Assembly (NCBI GenBank): GCA_902771935.1 | Contig: CACXYM010000006.1 | Coordinates: 88,530-152,529 of the forward strand | Direction: 5' to 3' | Origin: an uncultured Bacteroidales bacterium | GTDB taxonomy: Bacteria; Bacteroidota; Bacteroidia; Bacteroidales; Paludibacteraceae | DNA length: 64,000 nucleotides | Part shown: in pieces, positions 59,992 through 64,000 of the stretch | Layout: the number at the start of each line of letters is the position of its first letter | Numbering within the stretch: position 1 is the first letter of the stretch | Notes under the pieces: model-generated | What the model saw: the letters and a program-made list of their open reading frames with translations, nothing else | What the model was told of the DNA's origin: nothing | The model's database searches: none | Position numbers and translations under genes: made by a program

Positions 59992-62152
59992 AGACCGATT
60001 CGTTGATAATCTTCTCGCTAAGATGACTTTAGAGGAGAAGATCGGACAAATGAATCAGCTTGACCCCTCCTGGGATGCCGAACCGAAAGAAGCGCTTATC
60101 CGCCAAGGAAAAGTCGGTTCTATCTTCAACGTTGTCGGTGTCAAGCAAATCAACCGACTACAACGAATGGCTGTCGAGGAAACGCGATTGGGCATTCCGC
60201 TCGTCGTCGCACGAGATGTGATTCATGGCTATCGCACCATCTATCCTATCCCGCTCGGTCAAGGTGCAACATGGAACCCCGAACTCGTTGAGCAAGCGGC
60301 TCAACTAACGGCTAAGGAAGCATTGTCCGATGGTATCCGATGGGCTTTTTCTCCAATGGTTGATGTCGCACATGATCCGCGATGGGGACGTGTGGCAGAA
60401 GGATATGGCGAAGAACCGATACTCACTTCTGCATTTGGTGCCGCTACCGTTAAAGGCTATCAATCGCAAGGCATGGCGGCATGTGTCAAACACTTCGCCG
60501 GCTATTCAGCATCCGAAGGAGGCAGAGACTATAACACCACTTGGATTCCCGAAACCCAGCTGCGCGATATCTATCTCCCACCATTTAAAGCCGCTGTTGA
60601 CGCGGGCGCGATGAGTGTTATGTGCTCGTTCAACGCACTCAACGGCTTACCCTCTTCTGCCAATCATCATCTCAATGTAGATATCCTACGCGACGAGTGG
60701 CACTCCGATGCCTTGCTCGTCAGCGATTGGGGAAGCGGTAGCGATTTGGTGCCGCATGGACTTTGTGCCGATAAGAAAGAGGCGGCAGAACGCTGTATCA
60801 ACGCCCGAATGGAAATGGACATGCAAGGTAATATCTACACCGATTATCTGGCTGAACTGATTGCCGAAGGCAAGGTCAAAGAGAGTCAGATTGACGACTG
60901 TGTGCGTTCTATCTTGCGACTCAAATATCGTTTAGGACTCTTCGATAACCCCTATGTAGACGAGGATAAAGTGATTGCCTATACGCCCGAAGCCTTGGAA
61001 CTTGCCACCCGCGTGGCGGAAGAATCTGCCATCCTGCTCAAAAATAATGGTGTCCTTCCTTTAAACGTTAAACATTCAACATTAAACGTTCTAATCACCG
61101 GTCCTCTCGCTCACCAGAAAAAAGAGCAACTCGGTACCTGGGTCTTCGATGCGCAGCCTGAGCATAGCGTAACACCACTGGAAGCCTTCCAATCGCTCAA
61201 CGCTCAACGCTCAACGCTAAACGTTATCTACGAGCCCGGATTAACATATAGCCGCGATAAGAATACCGACTTCTCCAAGGTCATCGCTAAAGCCAAACAA
61301 GCCGATGTCATTCTCTATTTCTGCGGCGAAGAGGCGATCCTAAGCGGTGAGGCACGCTGTAGAGCAGACCTCAATCTCCCTGGCGCACAGCGCGAATTGA
61401 TGAAAGCCCTTGCTGCTACAGGCAAACCCGTTGTTATGGTCGTTATGGCTGGCCGTCCGCTCACTATCGGAGCCGAAGTCGAACAAGCTGCGGCTGTGCT
61501 CTATGCTTTTCATGGTGGCACGATGGCAGGACCTGCATTATGCAACATCATCACAGGCAAAACCGTGCCTTCTGGCAAGACACCGATTACCTTCCCCAAG
61601 ATGGTCGGACAAGTGCCCCTCTACTATAATCGTCTCAATACAGGCCGTCCGTCCTACGATCCGCCGATGCTCATAGACAGTATCCCTATCGGCTGCCCGC
61701 AGTTCAGTATCGGACAATCATCCTATTGGCTCGAAACACCTACCGAACCTCTCTTCCCCTTTGGCTTTGGTTTGAGTTACACGACCTTTGAGTACGGACC
61801 AACAACGTACGAGAAACAGGCATCTGGCGCGTATGAGGTTACTTGTACAATTAAGAACACCGGTTCTTACGACGCCTACGAAACCGCGCAGCTCTATTCA
61901 CGCCAACAGAGCGGAAGCGTGGCAAGACCGATTTGCGAACTCAAAGGATTTAAGAAAGTCTTTATTCCCGCAGGAGACAGTTGCACCGTGACCTTTACTC
62001 TTACTCCCGAGCAGTTAGGCTACTGGCACGAAAGCTGGGAACCTGTGCGTGGTTCAGATATCAAAGCCCATCGCTATTACTTTGCCACCGACAATGTCCC
62101 CTTCACTTTCCGCATCGCTCCCCATTCCCTTCCCGCCGGCATAGGTTTCTGA
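59912..62152 (+). CDS. GH3 beta-glucosidase lipoprotein (BglX-like)
   Basis: 746 residues. The start overlaps the GH81 gene by 80 bases in the +1 frame. This is credible because the overlapped text is a lipoprotein signal (VCCLLLVVLCSC) followed by the standard mature start DRFVDNLLAKMTLEEKIGQM. GH3 domains: N-terminal barrel to ~330, with nucleophile Asp 272 in LLVSDWGSGSD and HDPRWGRVAEGYGE; alpha/beta sandwich ~355-560 with CGEEAILSGEARCR (acid/base loop); C-terminal FN3-like domain. It releases glucose from oligosaccharides in the periplasm. Two in-frame short repeats encode VKHSTLNVL (61061-61090) and AQRSTLNVI (61195-61224). Confidence 0.93.
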   Translation: MDNYSFRTTVCCLLLVVLCSCAKKSAEDRFVDNLLAKMTLEEKIGQMNQLDPSWDAEPKEALIRQGKVGSIFNVVGVKQINRLQRMAVEETRLGIPLVVARDVIHGYRTIYPIPLGQGATWNPELVEQAAQLTAKEALSDGIRWAFSPMVDVAHDPRWGRVAEGYGEEPILTSAFGAATVKGYQSQGMAACVKHFAGYSASEGGRDYNTTWIPETQLRDIYLPPFKAAVDAGAMSVMCSFNALNGLPSSANHHLNVDILRDEWHSDALLVSDWGSGSDLVPHGLCADKKEAAERCINARMEMDMQGNIYTDYLAELIAEGKVKESQIDDCVRSILRLKYRLGLFDNPYVDEDKVIAYTPEALELATRVAEESAILLKNNGVLPLNVKHSTLNVLITGPLAHQKKEQLGTWVFDAQPEHSVTPLEAFQSLNAQRSTLNVIYEPGLTYSRDKNTDFSKVIAKAKQADVILYFCGEEAILSGEARCRADLNLPGAQRELMKALAATGKPVVMVVMAGRPLTIGAEVEQAAAVLYAFHGGTMAGPALCNIITGKTVPSGKTPITFPKMVGQVPLYYNRLNTGRPSYDPPMLIDSIPIGCPQFSIGQSSYWLETPTEPLFPFGFGLSYTTFEYGPTTYEKQASGAYEVTCTIKNTGSYDAYETAQLYSRQQSGSVARPICELKGFKKVFIPAGDSCTVTFTLTPEQLGYWHESWEPVRGSDIKAHRYYFATDNVPFTFRIAPHSLPAGIGF
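61061..61090 (+). repeat. TTAAACGTTAAACATT-type repeat inside the GH3 gene
   Basis: Imperfect units TTAAACG-TTAAACA-TTCAACA-TTAAACG, in frame, encoding LNVKHSTLNV between LPLN and the TGPLA motif. Confidence 0.75.
61195..61224 (+). repeat. CTCAACG tandem repeat inside the GH3 gene
   Basis: CTCAACG-CTCAACG-CTCAACG-CTAAACG units, in frame, encoding LNAQRSTLNV. Related to the CTAAACG repeat at the 3' end of dapB. Confidence 0.75.
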
Positions 62153-62195
62153 TTCGCTTAAAAAATACATATTTTTTTCTTGCCCTATGCGCCAA

Positions 62196-62228
62196 AAAAA
62201 GAGCACCGCACATTAGCGATGCTCTTTT
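62196..62228. terminator. bidirectional terminator between convergent genes
   Basis: AAAAAGAGCA and TGCTCTTTT arms, with an internal CGC/GCG pair, around an ACATTA loop. A runs on one side and T runs on the other allow function for both the GH3 operon and the minus-strand small gene. Confidence 0.8.
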
Positions 62229-62248
62229 GGAAGAATGGACTACAGGTT

Positions 62249-62553
62249 TTAACCTTGGTAGTTCTCCCACTCGCGGTGCCAAACGTAGTTGCGCAGTTTC
62301 TTGTAGGTGTGCTGAGCGTTGAACTCAGTCTGAGCCGTTGCAAGGCTTGAGGGGTTCTTCATCACAGCAGCGGTAGAGCGTGCGACAGCAGCGAACTTGT
62401 CGAAGCGTGCCAACTCAGCAGCGGTGTACGGAGTAGAACGTTTGCCACGCCAGCTTCGTTCGAGTTAGCGCGGAAGCAGTACGTTACGCGGGATTTCTTG
62501 CTCAATTTACCACTTACGTGGTCAATCGGGTCTAAAAATACAACTTTACTCAT
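62249..62553 (-). pseudogene. small-protein family member, frameshifted (right copy, partner of 2007-2339)
   Basis: From the ATG at 62553 the protein reads MSKVVFLDPIDHVSGKLSKK through TYCFRANSNEA. The original frame then ends without the conserved C-terminus. One base shifted, the text reads WRGKRSTPYTAAELARFDKF onward to YVWHREWENYQG and a TAA at 62249, nearly identical to the protein encoded at 2007-2339. The break is near 62455-62466; compared with the intact copy, several residues (around RRFTQV) are also missing there, so a deletion of a non-multiple of three is the simplest explanation. It may also be an assembly error. Confidence 0.75.
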
Positions 62554-62572
62554 AGTTTAAAAGGTTTAAAGG

Positions 62573-62755
62573 TTAATAACTCAGTTTCTTGGAAGCGTCG
62601 TAGGATTCGACGGTTTTGGTGACGATGGTGCAGGTGGTGTCACCTTTGGTGAAGTACTCACTCTTGGTCTCCACGACTCGGGTGACGTTGCAGCTCGTCA
62701 ATGTAATGCAACATACGCTGAATAAGCACAGCGAGATAAAAAAAAACTTTCTCAT
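62573..62755 (-). CDS. small lipoprotein
   Basis: 60 residues: signal peptide FFISLCLFSVCCITLTSC with lipidated Cys 22, then a short hydrophilic mature part (NVTRVVETKSEYFTKGDTTC and TKTVESYDASKK). My impression, not checked, is that similar short lipoproteins with a TRVVxTKSEYFxxGDT core occur beside small orphan genes in other Bacteroidales. Function unknown. It lies between two members of the small-protein family on the same strand, probably one transcript. Confidence 0.7.
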   Translation of the reverse strand: MRKFFFISLCLFSVCCITLTSCNVTRVVETKSEYFTKGDTTCTIVTKTVESYDASKKLSY

Positions 62756-62781
62756 TCTTTCATTCGTTAAACGTTAATTCG

Positions 62782-63099
62782 TTAATCGAAACTCGGTGCC
62801 ACATACTTCTGCGCCACCGCATAAGCAAACAGCGACGTGTACTTACTCTGTGCTTTGAACCCAGCCTCGAGGCTCGCATGTTCCGTCGGGTCAGCGAGTG
62901 CGGTCTTGGCCGCTTGTGCCGCGGTCTTTAGCGCGTTCTGACACGCCACATTCTTCACATGATTGGCTTTGCTCGGATTCAGCAAATCCATAGCCATTTG
63001 CTCTTTACCGCAGGGGCAACCTTTGAGAACGAGCACCTCTGATTTGTTGAGCTTCCCGCGAAATCGCGCAAACGCTCCTGTTAATTGTACTTTACTCAT
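62782..63099 (-). CDS. small-protein family member (right copy 2)
   Basis: 105 residues, soluble. N-terminus MSKVQLTGAFARFRGKLNKS and C-terminal QSKYTSLFAYAVAQKYV align with the family signature; the middle is Ala-rich and helical (NALKTAAQAAKTALADP). CPCG near residue 28 is unusual for the family. Its start overlaps the end of the upstream gene (63092-63364) by 8 bases. A TTCGTTAAACGTTAATTCG repeat lies just downstream. Confidence 0.65.
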   Translation of the reverse strand: MSKVQLTGAFARFRGKLNKSEVLVLKGCPCGKEQMAMDLLNPSKANHVKNVACQNALKTAAQAAKTALADPTEHASLEAGFKAQSKYTSLFAYAVAQKYVAPSFD

Positions 63100-63364
63100 A
63101 ATCGTTAAAATTAATGGTTAATTGATTTTTGTAAATGCGCTCGATGTGAGCCAGATGTTTCTCGCGACCAAACAACTGCCCAAATCGTATTCGCGCTGCG
63201 AGTTCTTCCGGCGTTGGAGTATGTCCTGAGCGGTTGGGTCGGCTTTGCGCTATGTGCATCACCCCTCCGCCGCTCTTTGGATACCGTCGGAAATAATACG
63301 GATCACTCCCGACCAATATCCCGGTCAAACTCGCTATCGGATCTTCAAATTCTACTTTCGCCAT
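63092..63364 (-). CDS. small-protein family member (right copy 3)
   Basis: 90 residues from the ATG at 63364 (MAKVEFEDPIASLTGILVGS). The 38 codons upstream in the frame look like leader sequence, and the N-terminal signature M-[AS]-K-V-x-F-x-D-P-I marks this start. Central PYYFRRYPKSGGGVMHIAQS is followed by RSGHTPTPEELAARIRFGQL. The C-terminus (KNQLTINFNDYE) lacks the YxxLxxYV block of the others. Basic, soluble, function unknown. Confidence 0.65.
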   Translation of the reverse strand: MAKVEFEDPIASLTGILVGSDPYYFRRYPKSGGGVMHIAQSRPNRSGHTPTPEELAARIRFGQLFGREKHLAHIERIYKNQLTINFNDYE

Positions 63365-63455
63365 GGTCTCTTCGGTTATATATTCTTTCGGGGAACGCAA
63401 AAGCACAATATATACACCCCTCTCGAAATTGCAACAATTTGAAACACTACTCCGA

Positions 63456-63496
63456 TAAAAAAAAATCACGGCGCCCAAATTAGGTCGCCGTTTTTT
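63456..63496 (-). terminator. terminator of the 63510-63972 minus-strand gene pair
   Basis: ACGGCG/CGCCGT stem around 63468-63491, followed on the minus strand by GATTTTTTTTT. Confidence 0.75.
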
Positions 63497-63509
63497 CTCT
63501 GTTCAACAC

Positions 63510-63803
63510 CTACATCTCCGTGATGTCGATGCGGATCTCTTCACGCGAAACACTTATTCCGCGCAAGTAAGTCTCAACCTGTCGCCGTTGTTTGCGGTTA
63601 GGCCATAGCCAGTCGATCTTACGACCTTGTATCCATAAACCGGACTTATACACATCCAAACGGTAAATAAGGTTAAGCATATTTTCCTCTCGTGGTATAT
63701 ACACTTCCGACAGTTTCTTATCGCCGAATATGTGGTTCGTTTCTATTAGCACCGCGTGGATGCCATAACGCGTCTCCCGCGTCTTAATCAATGTCAATAA
63801 CAT
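63510..63803 (-). CDS. hypothetical small protein
   Basis: 97 residues, not recognised. Basic and mixed alpha/beta in appearance: TRYGIHAVLIETNHIFGDKK, EENMLNLIYRLDVYKSGLWI, DWLWPNRKQRRQVETYLRGI. No signal peptide or membrane helix. Its start overlaps the end of the helix-turn-helix gene by 20 bases, so the two form an operon ended by the hairpin at 63456-63496. Confidence 0.55.
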   Translation of the reverse strand: MLLTLIKTRETRYGIHAVLIETNHIFGDKKLSEVYIPREENMLNLIYRLDVYKSGLWIQGRKIDWLWPNRKQRRQVETYLRGISVSREEIRIDITEM

Positions 63804-63972
63804 AGTAATCGCAAATAATTTTTACTAATTTTCCAGGTAGTTTCTTTTGTTTGGGCGACCATTGGTATTTTGCCAATAGTTGACGCATAGAAGGCTCTTT
63901 CAGCCACCGCCATAATGTAACGCGACTCACTCCAGCCGCCCGCGCCAACTCCGCCTTACTCATCGCTCTCAT
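63784..63972 (-). CDS. small helix-turn-helix protein
   Basis: 62 residues; ATG at 63972 has an AAAGGAAG sequence upstream (an ATG three codons later is also possible). AELARAAGVSRVTLWRWLKE is a clear helix-turn-helix. A basic part (WSPKQKKLPGKLVKII) follows. Small single-HTH proteins of this kind (DUF4248-like) often accompany phage-derived or mobile small-gene clusters in Bacteroidales. It may regulate the minus-strand cluster. Confidence 0.7.
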   Translation of the reverse strand: MRAMSKAELARAAGVSRVTLWRWLKEPSMRQLLAKYQWSPKQKKLPGKLVKIICDYYVIDID

Positions 63973-64000
63973 ACTTTCTTCCTTTCATTTTCCGGCTGCC

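Overview
The window looks like a chromosomal segment of a gut or rumen type Bacteroidales bacterium. This rests on SusC/SusD pairs, many lipoproteins, promoters of the Bacteroidetes type (TTTG near -33, about 20 bases, then TAnnTTTG near -7), few Shine-Dalgarno sites, short overlapping operons, and recurring C-terminal tails on large secreted proteins. The species cannot be named from sequence alone.

Layout. (1) 1-2400: the 3' end of a type ISP/IIG-like restriction-modification enzyme, a coiled-coil protein of unknown role, and two small proteins of an unrecognised family. (2) 2400-5670: a structured non-coding stretch, then a lipoprotein, a secreted esterase and a membrane AraC regulator. 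(3) 5772-16213: a 3341-residue secreted surface protein with a small membrane-anchored companion. (4) 16439-29033: a housekeeping block (dapB, lepB, a wbqC-like gene, ilvE, a POT peptide transporter, rsmI, ribE, two flippases, two FKBP isomerases, truA), ending in tRNA-Ser(UGA). (5) 29319-38481: a DUF6377-type regulator divergent from an aldo/keto reductase and large multidomain secreted proteins. One of these is split by a frameshift, and a 43-residue Gly-rich peptide follows. (6) 38762-62152: a ~23 kb co-directional polysaccharide utilisation locus. (7) 62249-64000: a minus-strand cluster of small proteins related to those at the left end.

The utilisation locus encodes CBM32-like binding proteins, SusC, SusD, a glycan-binding lipoprotein, three GH16, one GH128, one GH30, one GH81 and one GH3 enzyme, a GPH sugar transporter and a GH94/GH161-like phosphorylase. 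This set fits breakdown of beta-1,3-glucan with beta-1,6 branches (laminarin or cell-wall glucan). Endo-cleavage would occur at the surface and in the periplasm, followed by import and cytoplasmic phosphorolysis of oligosaccharides.

The most unusual observations are: short tandem repeats of 7-10 base units (GTCGAAAG, ACTACAAACCACAA, ATAACCC, CTAAACG/TCAACGC types) that sit between genes and run in frame into conserved enzymes; a mosaic inverted pair of small genes at the two ends of the window; an 80-base dual-coding overlap between GH81 and GH3; a short C-terminal motif shared by six secreted proteins; a 16-base palindrome on the -33 box of two promoters; and a duplicated tRNA-Ser 3' end.
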